From contig WJXW01000006.1 in NCBI GenBank assembly GCA_015832175.1, positions 868,001 through 932,000 on the forward strand: DNA of 64,000 nucleotides, in the 5' to 3' direction. Origin of the DNA: Paraphaeosphaeria minitans. Lineage: Eukaryota > Ascomycota > Dothideomycetes > Pleosporales > Didymosphaeriaceae. This document shows, in pieces, positions 54,026 through 64,000 of this stretch (within the stretch, counting starts at the first letter, position 1; every line of letters starts with the position of its first letter). Made by a program: the position numbers and the translations under genes. The notes under the pieces were generated by a model. That model made no database searches. It had not been told where the DNA came from and saw nothing but the letters and a program-made list of their open reading frames with translations.

Positions 54026-56467
54026 CTATAGCTTCACGCCCCATATGCCTCTGCCGCCACATACGCCGACCCACTCGCCGCCCGATCCCGTCAGCGCGCT
54101 CTGCGGCGCCCAGCTCAGATTGCCGACTTCGTATTCGCACCTCCAGCTCGCGTACGGTCCTTTCTGACCCATTGTGCCTCCCGAGCCCTGTGGAGCCGCC
54201 CCCTGACCGCCGTTGGGAGGATGCGCGCTCGCGGGCGTGGGCGGCTGAGCAGCATGGTCGCCGCCTATCACGGCGCCGTTCTGTGAGTGCAACAGGTCCC
54301 AGACGAGCACGAGCGAGTCGTCTCCGCCCGAGGCGAGCATCCCTCTTCGGGAGGGATTCCATTCTATCGAGTTGACGGATGCCGAGTGGCCACGAAGTTC
54401 CAAGAGCGCTTGTCCGGGTTGTCTCACGTCGAGGATGCGAATGAGGTTTGAGTCGGCGGCGAAGGTAGCGAGGAGATGGGCGTCATGGGGAGAAGCGGCG
54501 AGGCGGAGGAGGGGTGGTGCGTACGACATGGTCTGCTGGGCTTTGGTGGGTGACATGCGACCACCGGGAGAGTCTTTCAAGGTTAGCAGGAATTAAGTTT
54601 AGAAGCGGCGCACAAACCTTTGTCGCCCTGTCCAGGCGGCTTCTCCGACGGCTCATAGATAATGGTGCTATGCTCCAGGCTTCGGAGGTCGAACATTCGC
54701 ACGCTGCCATCTGCACCGCAGCTGACAAAGACATCGACACTGCCGGCGCAGAAGCGAACGTCGAAAACCTCCTTGTCGTGGGCGATCAGTTGTGTCTTGG
54801 CAGTCAACGTCGGTATATCCCAGATGGTGCATGTCGTGTCTATGCTGGACGTGATTATGAGCTTCGGAGATAGTGTGTTCCAGTCGAGGGAAGTGAGTGG
54901 TGCGGTGTGCTCGGGTGTCTTGGAGTTGGATAGCAGCGCTAGTGGTGTCAACTTCTGCGGCGGAGGTTCTCTCGTGTTGACCGAGGAGGTTCGTGTTATT
55001 GTGTTGCTAGGTGTAGGTCCAGTGCTTTGGGGAAGCGACCACAACCGTAGATGGTCACCAGAGGTTGCGAGCAAGTCTGTAGACTGTTTCTGGGTGGAGG
55101 GCGGTTCCCACAGTATTCGCGTGACGGGGTAGGAGCAGGTAGCCTCGGCCACGCGTGTATATTCGAGGCCGTATTGGGGGGCGCCTGGCGAGGAGACGTC
55201 CTGTGGCACGAGGTGGGTATCGAGGATTTGGATCTGTAAATTATTAGTTGGCCGGTCGGGGAAGTTGATGTTGGTTCTGCCATACGAAATTATGCGTGTC
55301 TTCCAAGTAACTTCCCACGGCCATCTTGCCAGCGCCATTGCCGCCATGTACATTCCACTTGCACCAATCGAATGCGTATGCAGGCCAGGGCGTGAGATAG
55401 TTACTGTTGGAAGGCTGACGGTCGTTCTCGACGAACAAGTTGCCTGCGCCGGTCGCTTCCTCGCCCATGTTCGAGTTTGCGCGGGGTCGGATGTCGGCCA
55501 GGCCCAGCGGCGAATTGGAAGCTGCGCCCGATGGGGTCGAAGGATAGTATTTCTGGGCAGGGGAACCGGCTGGATATTTGGAGCTCTCGGGGGTGTTTGA
55601 AAAAGGAATATATTTCTGATCGGGCCCCAGGCCAGCCGGGCTGGATCGCGAGTAGGTATGCGAGGAGGACTGCTGAGGTTGGTTCTGGCTCATGGTGCGC
55701 GTGGGGAGGGTGTACTGCTGAGAATTTGCGTTCACCGTGTTGATCTGGGGTATGGTAGGCACGGCTGAAGGTGCAGTGTATGTGGTAGCCACGCCGGGTC
55801 GCTGCTGCTGCTGCTGCTGTTGTTGGGCGCCTGGCTGCAGGCTGCCAGGGACCGGAGGTGCGTTGCCGTACTGCGAGTTTGGGGCTGCTGCGTGGAGGCT
55901 GGCATTCTGTGCGCCGTACTCCCCAGATGATTTGTACATGGACGCTGAAGACTGCGACTGCATGGTGTTGATGTGCAGCTCCTCGTTGGTGGCTGCCCGC
56001 CGCGGTTCGAAGCTTCGCGCCTGCTGCTGCTGCTGCTGAGGCGGCGGTGGATTCGACAGACTCGCGGCCGTCGGCGGCGCAGTGTGTCCTCCGGCGTGTG
56101 TGCCGCTGCTGGTAGGAGAATGAAGGTGACCACTGCCTTGCATTGGCATGAGGGCGTCGGTGCCCGCGTTGGTAGTGCCTGAGGTAGCTACGCGAAGGTT
56201 GCCCGCGGGCGCGCCAATGCTGCCCAAAGCCTGCGCAGCCTGGCCGAGGCCCTGCGATGGGGAGAAGGCCGAATTCTGGTGGTGGTGGCCTTGGAACGGC
56301 ATGTTGCCGCGCGCGTATGGCACCTCGGGGGGCGGATGGAGTGCGGAGGAGGTGGGCAGCGTGGGCAGTCGTGGACTCGTGGTGCAGGAGCGTCCGACGT
56401 TGCCATGGTTTGACCCACACTCGCCGCCCGCCCAGCCCCTCCCCCTCCTCCACCACGGCTGCTCCAT
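54026..56467 (-). CDS. DCAF7/WDR68-type WD40 protein with Q-rich N-terminus
   Basis: Exons in minus order 56467-55286, 55233-54618, 54573-54026; introns 52 and 44 nt; 781 residues. Residues 1-350 are disordered with two polyGln runs and SP/TP sites. The WD40 part starts PWPAYAFDWCKWNVHG and follows DCAF7 closely: VAVGSYLEDTHNF-like text, YPVTRILWEPPS, LLATSGDHLRLW, PLTSLDWNTLSPKLIITSSIDTTCTIWD, TQLIAHDKEVFDVRF, GADGSVRMFDLRSLEHSTIIYE, and a last blade with VNSIEWNPSRRGMLASGGDD. DCAF7/WDR68/TTG1 proteins are scaffolds for DYRK-type kinases and transcription factors. Start uncertain: MEQPWW at 56467 or MPFQGHHH at 56302. Confidence 0.9.
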
Positions 56468-56490
56468 GACTCGGACGCCCTCTACGTAGG

Positions 56491-56491
<1 letters not shown>

Positions 56492-56557
<66 letters not shown>
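56492..56557. repeat. (CA)33 microsatellite in a divergent promoter
   Basis: Uninterrupted 66-bp AC/CA dinucleotide run in the 153 bp between the DCAF7-like and PPAT start codons. Open frames of repeated Cys-Val across it are artefacts. Confidence 0.98.
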
Positions 56558-56560
<3 letters not shown>

Positions 56561-56620
56561 CTCCCTACCTCACGCATCTTGGTCTTGCCTCGCCCTGCTC
56601 TACCACCGTCTCCCGCCGCC

Positions 56621-57826
56621 ATGCCTCGGACCGTCCGCGCACTGCTTCTGCTCCCGCCCGCGCCCTCACCGCCCACTTATGCGGCCCTCAAAGCCGCTTT
56701 CCACGCGCCCTTGCTCACCGTGCTCCAGCAGCTTGCTCGGTCGCCTCAGAGGGCCCATGGACGTGCCATCCTCGAGATCGCGCTGCCATGTCCCCATCTC
56801 TACGGGAGGCTTGACGCGCCAAGGGGGTCCCTCTATGCTGCCACCGAAAGCCTCGTTGCGGGTCTCTACAAGCTCATTTGTATCATAGCTGCCCAGCACG
56901 CCATCGACACAGAAGATGCGGAAGGCGTCGACGCCCGCATCATCCTTGTCGCATACCCACGCAATGGCAAGCTGGACCAGCCAGCCCCCGAAAGCACGCC
57001 TGAACATGAAATGCAGGGACCGGCCGTTGATCTCAACACGCTCGCCCGAAGCCCGAGATGTTGGGACCCCATGTTCTCTGTGCAGTGCGAGGAGGGAGAA
57101 GGCCTGCTGAAGCATTTCCTTGCCTTGTCCGGGGTTGCACGCAATGTGCAGCGAGTACGCGGCGGCATAGTCACCGTCGAAAGCGCAACTCCCACCGAGA
57201 GCCCCGTCAGCCCTGTCAACCATCTCTCCGTGGCTGTCGGTGGCACCTTTGACCACTTGCACATTGGCCACAAACTGCTGTTGACTATGTTTGCTTTCGC
57301 GCTCGGCAGAAGACATTCGCATGACGACCAGGCGCCAAGCGTCCTCACCGTCGGTATCACGGGGGACGAATTGCTCAAAAACAAAAAGTATGCAGCGTTC
57401 CTGGAAAGCTGGCACGCCCGTCAGCAGGGGGTTCACGACTTCCTCATGTCCGTCCTCTACTTCGGACAGCCTGACGACAACAGAATCGGCGTCGAGGAGC
57501 TAAAGGAAGCAGGCCCAAATGGACACGCCGTGCACGTCTCCTACCCCTTCGGCTTACTCATCAAGTACGTGGAGATCTGGGATCCCTTCGGCCCCACGAT
57601 AACAGACGAAGCCATCACAGCTCTAGTTCTCTCGCTGGAGACGCGCGGTGGTGGCAAAGCCGTCAACAGCAAGCGTCTTGAGAAAGGCTGGCGTGAGCTC
57701 GAAGTGTTTGAAGTGTCGGTGCTAGATGCGAGCGAAGAAGGGCGCGTGGACGAAACGTTCCAGAGTAAGTTGAGCAGCACCGAGATTCGCCGAAATCGAA
57801 GTGAGGGCAGTCCGTCTCAGAAGTGA
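56621..57826 (+). CDS. Pantetheine-phosphate adenylyltransferase (CoA biosynthesis)
   Basis: Single exon, 401 residues from MPRTVRALLLLPPAPS. The C-terminal catalytic domain begins HLSVAVGGTFDHLHIGHKLLLTMFAF, with the nucleotidyltransferase motif GTFDxxHxGH, followed by VGITGDELLKNKKYAAFLESW and a terminal LSSTEIRRNR (S/T-S-T-x-h-R). It adenylates 4'-phosphopantetheine to dephospho-CoA. The N-terminal ~220 residues are the extra domain usual in fungal Cab4-type enzymes. CoA supply is general and not linked specifically to the 15-34 kb cluster. Confidence 0.93.
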   Translation: MPRTVRALLLLPPAPSPPTYAALKAAFHAPLLTVLQQLARSPQRAHGRAILEIALPCPHLYGRLDAPRGSLYAATESLVAGLYKLICIIAAQHAIDTEDAEGVDARIILVAYPRNGKLDQPAPESTPEHEMQGPAVDLNTLARSPRCWDPMFSVQCEEGEGLLKHFLALSGVARNVQRVRGGIVTVESATPTESPVSPVNHLSVAVGGTFDHLHIGHKLLLTMFAFALGRRHSHDDQAPSVLTVGITGDELLKNKKYAAFLESWHARQQGVHDFLMSVLYFGQPDDNRIGVEELKEAGPNGHAVHVSYPFGLLIKYVEIWDPFGPTITDEAITALVLSLETRGGGKAVNSKRLEKGWRELEVFEVSVLDASEEGRVDETFQSKLSSTEIRRNRSEGSPSQK

Positions 57827-59083
57827 CGTGTGCCTGTGTGGTATCGTAGCTTAGCATGGCGGCCTCTGCACCTGCAGGACGGATGAGACAGCTCGCAGCG
57901 ACAGGGCGAGACGGGTCGCAACGACAGGGCGAGTATACTCGGTCCGTGTGCGAGAAGGAGAGGCGGCCGGGGCATGTTTCTGTGCGACATTTCCACGTCG
58001 TCGTCGAGGGGCGCTCAAGCCGCACAACCTTTACCTTCCGTAAAGCTGCATGATGGCGAGAAAGCGTTGCACAGGGGTACAGCAAGTGGGACGACACAAA
58101 GCTGGCGGCTATTGTCGAAGAAGCGTGGCGCTGCAGGCTCGCCTGAGCAGCTGGGAGCGATGCGTGCTGTATGAATTGAGATGGCGGCAAATGCATGTTG
58201 CGATCCTTCACCACGCACCGACTCAGTGAGGCGGGCAGCAGGGCACGAGACTGGACGGGCCGATGGTCGGGCTATCGTTCCTACTCCTATGCAGGCCATC
58301 AGTGACAGCACAGCGGCCCCGACGTCCACACGCTGCCTACACGCGTCGTTAGATGAGCAGACGGGGGGGTCGCACACATTATATGCCATGGCCCATGTTT
58401 CAGCCCTCCCAGGCCGTTTGTATGGTGTCGTCACAGGATTCTCGCGATCCCCCAGTGCACGGCAGGCCCTTTCGCTGGTGGTGGTAGCGGACGATTGGTC
58501 TTCTAGGTAGCGTCCTTACCTACCGACGCAGTGCTTCGCTGGCATTGCAGCAGACCCGCCAGGTTGTGATTCGGGCTTGCTGGCGGCTGCCTCAAATCAC
58601 AAGGCCGCATCGATGCCGCCCTGCGACGCTGCCCTCCAGCAATCGACCGGTCGCTCGGGAGGAGCCTTTACTTCCCGGCCTCACGCGCATGAGTGAACGG
58701 TCACGTTATTTAGCGTCGCCCTTCAGCCCGGATCATTCGCCCACACACACACTAGCGGGTCTTGGATGCGTACATCCACACACCTTCAAACAACGCTTAG
58801 CTGACGCTGGGGCAGAGGTCATGCCTGCAGTTCCGTTTGCTCTCCAGGGCCCTCATCCTCCTCCCTATGTCCTGACCATCCCATGACGCACGCCCCCGAA
58901 GACCAGCGACGACACCACGCCGCCAGCTGAAGCCCAGCGCCATTGCAACGACCTTTGCGTCCACCCCACCGGCCACAAACCCCCCTGGGCAGCATAAAAC
59001 CGCCCTCCCTTCACCCCGTGTTCCCTTGTCCGCATTCCCTCTGATCCCATTTACCCGGCCGTCCATGGTGTAGTCGCCACGCT
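57827..59083. other. Intergenic, no gene seen
   Basis: 1.26 kb with short open frames only; a short direct repeat CGACAGGGCGAG at about 57899 and 57920. The last 150 bp are C-rich, probably leader of the next gene. Confidence 0.5.
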
Positions 59084-60738
59084 ATGTGCATCCTCAACCT
59101 CTCCAACGAACTCCTACGCGAGATACTCGATCACATAGACCCCGAAAAGCCCATAGGGCCGGACCGCCGCGCCTATCTCTCCCAGGAAAGCTTTGAGCTG
59201 CCCCCGGATCCGGACCCAGACCAGTCCCAGGATATTGCCAACTTCCGCCTAGCATGCAAGAGGTTTTCCCATTTGGGGGCCGTCCATCAGTTCTCGCGCG
59301 TCACCACACGCTTCTCGCGCAAAGGCCTCAAGCGTCTAGAAAACATCGCCAGCCAGCAACATCTCGCCCAACATGTCAAGAAGTTTAGCTACATGGTACC
59401 CTTTTTTTACGTCGAAGGTTGTCGTCCACCTGCCCTTCTCAAACATGCACGCGTGACTGACGAGGTCACAGGACGAGCACGCGTGCGCGAACTGTTGCCG
59501 ACACTACCCCAAAATCTCGGAACCCTCGATGTGCGTCTCATGAACATCGCATGATCGCTTGTGCTGAGTCCATGCAGGTCAGACATTTTGTCCAAAAGGT
59601 GAAGGAACAAAAAGAGATTGTCGAGACGGAAGAGGACGCCCGTGTTCTAAACAAAGCAATATCGGCTTTTACATCCCTGCAACATGTGCAAATCCTCCGA
59701 CTGCAAGATCAGCAAGACGGAATGCTCATATCCTACATCCGGGAACATGACCCTTTAAGCACCTTGGTCGAGCTCAGGTGGGCACCAGCCTGTTCGCATT
59801 CCACAAAGACCATCGGCGCCGCTCTACTTGCCAACAAATCTCCCTGCTCTCGCTTCTCATCGCCCATGCTGAGTCCGCAAAGCGTTCTAGGCGCCGTAAA
59901 CGACCCGCCATCAACATTAAGTGTTCTCGCTGAACGATTGACTTGCCTAGAATTGCATTTTGACGACGGTACAGACCTGGACAATCGTATGCGGGCGCTG
60001 TCTACTTTGTCTAGGGCCGTATTTAGCGCCGCTAAAAACATGCAAGCTCTGCACATAGGGTTCCCGTCGCACAGGCCGTTGAGTTTGCCACTCGAAGAGG
60101 TCTTTCACAACATCAAATGGGAAAAGCTGCTCGCTTTTGGCATCCAGTCTTGGAGACTTGACGCCGACGAGATCATAGCCTTTGCGCAAAGGCATCGAGA
60201 GAAGCTTCGCGGACTTAGGCTCAGAGACGTGCTACTCAAGGATGGTAGCAGGTGGCAGGATGTACTCGGGTTTCTGAGATCGGACATGCCAAGATTAGAC
60301 TGGGTTAGCCTGCGGCGTATCGACTACGAAAAGAACTTCGATGAGCAGTGGGTCATGGGTGTGGAGGTACCCGACGATCAATTCATGGCCAGTGACAGCA
60401 GCAGCGATGGTTATAGCGATGGCTTCGACCCTCACGAGGACGAGGACGAGAACGACGATGTTATCCACCCAGCTTATCACCACAGCGACCACGACGACCA
60501 GGAGAGTATCGAATCGGTCGAAGAAGACTCAGATGCTGACGAGCCAGAGCAAGGCGGCGACATCCACTTCCCTCCAATGTCTCCAGACACGCCAGCTTCG
60601 GTCCCTTGGTGCAACTGCAGCCACGCTGACAGCTTGGAAGTTCTTGGCGACAACGGTATCGTGGTCACCTACCCACAAAGGAAGTTTTGGGAGAAATGGG
60701 TCGTACGAAAAACTTGCACAGAGCACTGTAACAAGTGA
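59084..60738 (+). CDS. F-box-like protein
   Basis: Exons 59084-59417, 59472-59530 and 59578-60738 give 517 residues. The first intron is 54 nt and has no stop, so retention would give 535 residues; I call it spliced because YVEG-RARVRELLPTL reads naturally and GTGACTGAC sits before the acceptor. The N-terminus CILNLSNELLREILDHID looks like an F-box, then FRLACKRFSHLG. The middle is Leu-rich with repeated LRLRD/LHIGF-like segments, possibly LRRs. An acidic His/Asp-rich stretch (residues ~395-455) and a Cys/His end (CNCSHAD, RKTCTEHCNK) follow. Likely substrate adaptor of an SCF ubiquitin ligase; target unknown. Confidence 0.75.
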
Positions 60739-62354
60739 TTGGTGGGGGGCAGCCTTTACCACAGTGGATGCAAGGTAGACTTGGACGCCTATACAACAGA
60801 GGTTACATGGCCGGTCGCTTCCGCGCCCCACATCTCGCCTCCTTGCGAAAGAGGAAGAGAAAGAGGCGCGTGGCATATTTTTAGCCTATGAGAAGCCAGT
60901 CGCTGGCCCGCACAAGCACCTCCTCACACCGATGCCGCATTCGGAGCTGGTGCTACTGCAGCATCATCTATCTGCTTTTCCAACTCCGACGCAAGTCGCG
61001 GCTTGTGTGCAGGTTTCGCGTTCAAAAGAGCAATTTCTTCGCGTCACACTTCGCACGCGAGTCCCACGCCAACAACACGCCCAGTGCTGTTGGGAGATCC
61101 AATGCACTCTGCACTGCCGGTATTTGCTTTTTTTGGTCCAGACTTCCTGCTTTTTCTCTCCCCGTCTTCAGGGATCCGGCGTCGGAGCCGCGTCTCGATT
61201 CTCGCCCCGCATATGGAAAAAAGTCGGCGCAATCCAGTGGCTGCAAGTCGAGCCTTCTTCTCTTTGTAATCCACCTCGTTTCCGACTTTGCACTGTACCA
61301 CGTTGAGCCTTCCCGCTTTCCCAATTCTATTTTTCGCTTCCCTTCGTGATTCTACAGTCAACAAGCGTGGGCGGTCTGCTTCGCATCTTAGACAACGCTA
61401 ATGGCTCCATCCATCTTCTTCTTCGTTTCCAACGACCAGACTAAAGTAAATGCTTTGGACGCAGCGCCACTCTTCTTTCCCCAATATGTCGTTCCAATTT
61501 CCAAGCACGGTGATACGTATCTGTAGGTAGAGTTGCAATAAAAGTTTTCATCTTTGTGAGTGAGCTCGACCTCTAATTGATTGCAAAAAAAACCGTTTGG
61601 CCACGTTGACCACGACCACCCTGTGATGCTTTTAGCAACTGAAATCATCCGCGAGTAGATCTCAAATCAGGCATCATCTGGAGATGATATATCCAGTCTC
61701 ATCACGTACCCTGCTCCACCCATCGCATCCTTGAGCCTCACTCACGCCCAGTCGTCTTACCACCTACTTCCCATGACGAGCAATTCTATTCTACCTCCCT
61801 CCTACGCTGTTTGCACAGCATCGGACCCGATCTCAGCCCCCTCCCCCACTCATCTGCCTTTAGTATTCGTCGATTCAGTCAGGTCTGCTCACATGAGTCC
61901 TGGCGGGACACGCTATTAGTACTGCAGCGAAGACACGCAAGGACGGGACGGAGGGAATGTCCAGTATCGCTCCTTTACACACATACATTTGTTCCGCTCG
62001 CCAGCACTACGCAGACCCCAGGCAGCCCGTATGCCACGCCGAGTTTGAAAAGTCGTACCCGCACCCACCACATCCACAGACAGTCCCGTACTATAGCGTG
62101 TGCAAGCGCGAATGTAAAAGATGACCATTTCTACAGAGTCCATCTGGGCAATCAATGCCGTTTGCAAATTCAAGATGCCCCCGGCTTTCACGAGGTCGAT
62201 CCGACGTAGCGCCAGCAATGCAGACACAATGAGTAATCGCAGTCACACGCAAGAAGGACAACCGCAGACCTTGTCTCCTGAAAAAAAAAACCCCTAGGCC
62301 CGAGCCCACGCTCAGACCGAGACTCATCTATCATACACACTCCTCCAACCTCCC
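60739..62354. other. Intergenic between convergent genes, no gene seen
   Basis: 1.6 kb of 3' flanks. Several 100-150 codon frames on both strands overlap one another and resemble nothing. A10 run at 62282. Confidence 0.5.
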
Positions 62355-64000
62355 CTAATCGTACCTGGGATCCTCGTCCCCGCCCCAAGCCCCCGGCGTC
62401 GGCGCCGCCGCAGGCGTAGTGTAGTAATCTCCTGGGGTAGGCGCCGAGTAGTTACCCGGCGTAGGAGCGCTGTAGTGCCCAGGGGTCGGCGCATCCAGCG
62501 GGAGTCCGCCCGGCGTAGGCGCGCTGTACGCTCCGTACCCGCCAGGCGTGGGCGCAGAGTACGCGGATGGCGTGGGCGCCGAGAGATTGGACGTGGACTT
62601 TGTGGTTGAGGAGGCTGCGCCTGCGCCCCACGCCGGCGTCCGAGAACCTGAGTTGAAGCCCCCATAGGACGTGCCTGAGCCGTCGTTCCCACCGTACGCA
62701 GTCGCGCCGCCATACGCGGTCGCGCCGCCGTATGCAGTTGCGCCGCCATATGCTGTCCGCGAGCCATCGCCGCCGCCCCATCCGGGTGTCCGACCGCCGC
62801 CGCCGCCCCAGGCTGGAGTGCGTCCACCACCACCCCCAGCAGCAGGTGTCGCACCACCCCAGGACGGACCGTTCCGGGACGCACCGCCCCAAGCAGGCGT
62901 ACGTCCGCCGCCGCCGCCGTTGTAGGGTGTAGCACCTCCATACCCACCCCGCGAGCGGTTCGGGAATTTGCCGCCGCCGAGATCGGTGCTGTTGCCCGTG
63001 ATGGGGTCTTTGACGGTGAGGAGCTCCTTCTTGATCGATATTTGCTTGTTTTTGGTGTGCAGCTCGATGCGGGCTTCGTCGTTCATGGTGTCCTTGACGA
63101 TACCGAGCAAACCCTTGTAGGGGCCCTTTCGAACAGTCACGGTCTTACCGATCATCCTGTCTCTTCCAAAGGTCCGCGTTTGGGGTGGAGCCATGGCTCC
63201 CGGGCCGCCATTTGGTTGTTGTAGCGCAGGGTTGATGCCGCTGAGATCAGGCCCGCCTACCTGAGCGCGTCCACTCTTAGCCGCCATCGTAACAACGTTC
63301 GTGCTACGAGTCACGAACACACCGGAGTTTTCGTTGTATTCCCGGTTCTGCACGAAGAGTTGACCGCGGTGGATGTAGATGACTTTCCCGGTTCGGTTTT
63401 CTCCACCATGCTCCTTGACAGAGTCATCGTTTCGAATCTCGGAACCGTCTCGATCGGTCGCAACGGCCCTGTTGTTGCGCCCAACGATACCAGATACTTG
63501 TGTATGCAAGAGGGTGCGGACCTCACTTTGCTGGTCCAAAACACGCAAGACCTCGCGATCAACCTTGATGACGCAACCCACGGTGGAGGCACTGTATGGT
63601 TAGCGAATATACAGGATACAGGATATGTAATACGCACTCAATCTGCACCAGATCGAACAGGTCGAATTGTGAATTGGGTCCAATGGTAGCCGAATCCGCG
63701 GCGCGCTTCAAATCCTTGCTGAAAACGGTGATTTCGGTCTGGGTCGAATCGCAGAGCAGGGTGATCTTGTCGTCCCTGATTTTGGTGATCATACCAACTT
63801 CGTCGATGTACTTGCTCCCACCTATGACCTTGACGTGGTCACCATCACGGAATAATTTACGAAGAGTCCTGACTGGAGTATCGATTTGCCGCCCTTTCAG
63901 ATCACCTTCTGTGACACGGATCGTCACGATGTCGCCCTTGGAGGTAACAGTGGTACCCTTGAGCCCCTTTTGTTCGCCATCGTAGACCTCCACGTTGTCG
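62355..64000 (-). CDS. SPT5: Transcription elongation factor Spt5, C-terminal part (5' end off the window)
   Basis: Two exons visible, in minus order 64000-63638 (partial) and 63591-62355, joined by a 46-nt intron with branch GCTAAC to give [24 protein letters not shown]. About 533 residues are visible. KOW domains are clear: [22 protein letters not shown], and [21 protein letters not shown]. The C-terminal repeat region has two parts: [13 protein letters not shown] Gly-rich repeats (with [15 protein letters not shown]), then YSAPTPG-type repeats near the end, ahead of GDEDPRYD. The first resemble the TPAWNS-type phosphorylation repeats of fungal Spt5. Spt5 with Spt4 clamps Pol II during elongation. 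Confidence 0.95.

Noticed and set aside
55244..56557. N-terminal Cys-Val repeat extension of the DCAF7-like protein
   Set aside because: Arises from reading through the (CA)33 microsatellite upstream of the ATG at 56467.
1..64000. Secondary-metabolite cluster with PKS, NRPS or terpene synthase
   Set aside because: No backbone synthase is present; the cluster enzymes are of the catabolic, CoA-dependent type.

Overview
The window is nuclear DNA of a filamentous ascomycete, most likely a dothideomycete. Genes are intron-containing, with introns mostly 44-70 nt, GT-AG ends and CTNAY-type branch points. The gene families are fungal: DUF7729, a MARVEL protein with a Pro/Gln tail, bZIP-DUF3425, a TRI12-like MFS transporter, DUF1446/AtuA-like proteins and Ppz-type phosphatase. 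Intergenic DNA repeatedly carries GGTA/TACC words. The genus cannot be settled from the sequence alone. I see no rRNA, convincing tRNA, CRISPR array, virus or intact transposon.

Layout. 1-920: truncated 5-formyl-THF cyclo-ligase-like gene (-). 0.9-5.3 kb: gene-poor block with four tandem-repeat tracts. 5.3-13.2 kb: DUF7729 GPI-type surface protein, a proline-rich protein with a Cys/His cluster, and a MARVEL membrane protein, all (+). 15.0-34.5 kb: a contiguous catabolic cluster. In order it holds bZIP-DUF3425, AtuA-like 1, an ABM-like protein, acyl-CoA synthetase 1, an MFS transporter, crotonase 1, crotonase 2, a MaoC hydratase, AtuA-like 2 and acyl-CoA synthetase 2. 35-36.5 kb: GT31-like glycosyltransferase. 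37.4-40.0 kb: five-exon protein of unknown function. 41.2-64 kb: housekeeping genes, namely Med8, N-terminal Xaa-Pro-Lys methyltransferase, aldehyde dehydrogenase, Ppz phosphatase with a possible long alternative C-terminus, alpha carbonic anhydrase, DCAF7/WDR68, pantetheine-phosphate adenylyltransferase, an F-box-like protein and the C-terminal part of Spt5.

The 15-34.5 kb cluster is the most interesting part. It has two AMP-forming acyl-activating enzymes, two crotonases that keep both catalytic Glu, one MaoC hydratase, and two DUF1446 proteins of the family named after bacterial acyclic-terpene utilisation. An exporter/importer and a bZIP regulator accompany them. Three enzymes end in good peroxisomal PTS1 tripeptides (SHL, SRL, SKL) and three more end in KL. 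This suggests a peroxisomal pathway that activates and hydrates an unusual, perhaps branched or isoprenoid, acid. The substrate is inference. No carboxylase, acyl-CoA dehydrogenase or thiolase lies inside the cluster.

Exon boundaries were placed by eye from splice signals and frame continuity. Spans run from start codon to stop codon, and exon coordinates are in the evidence text.
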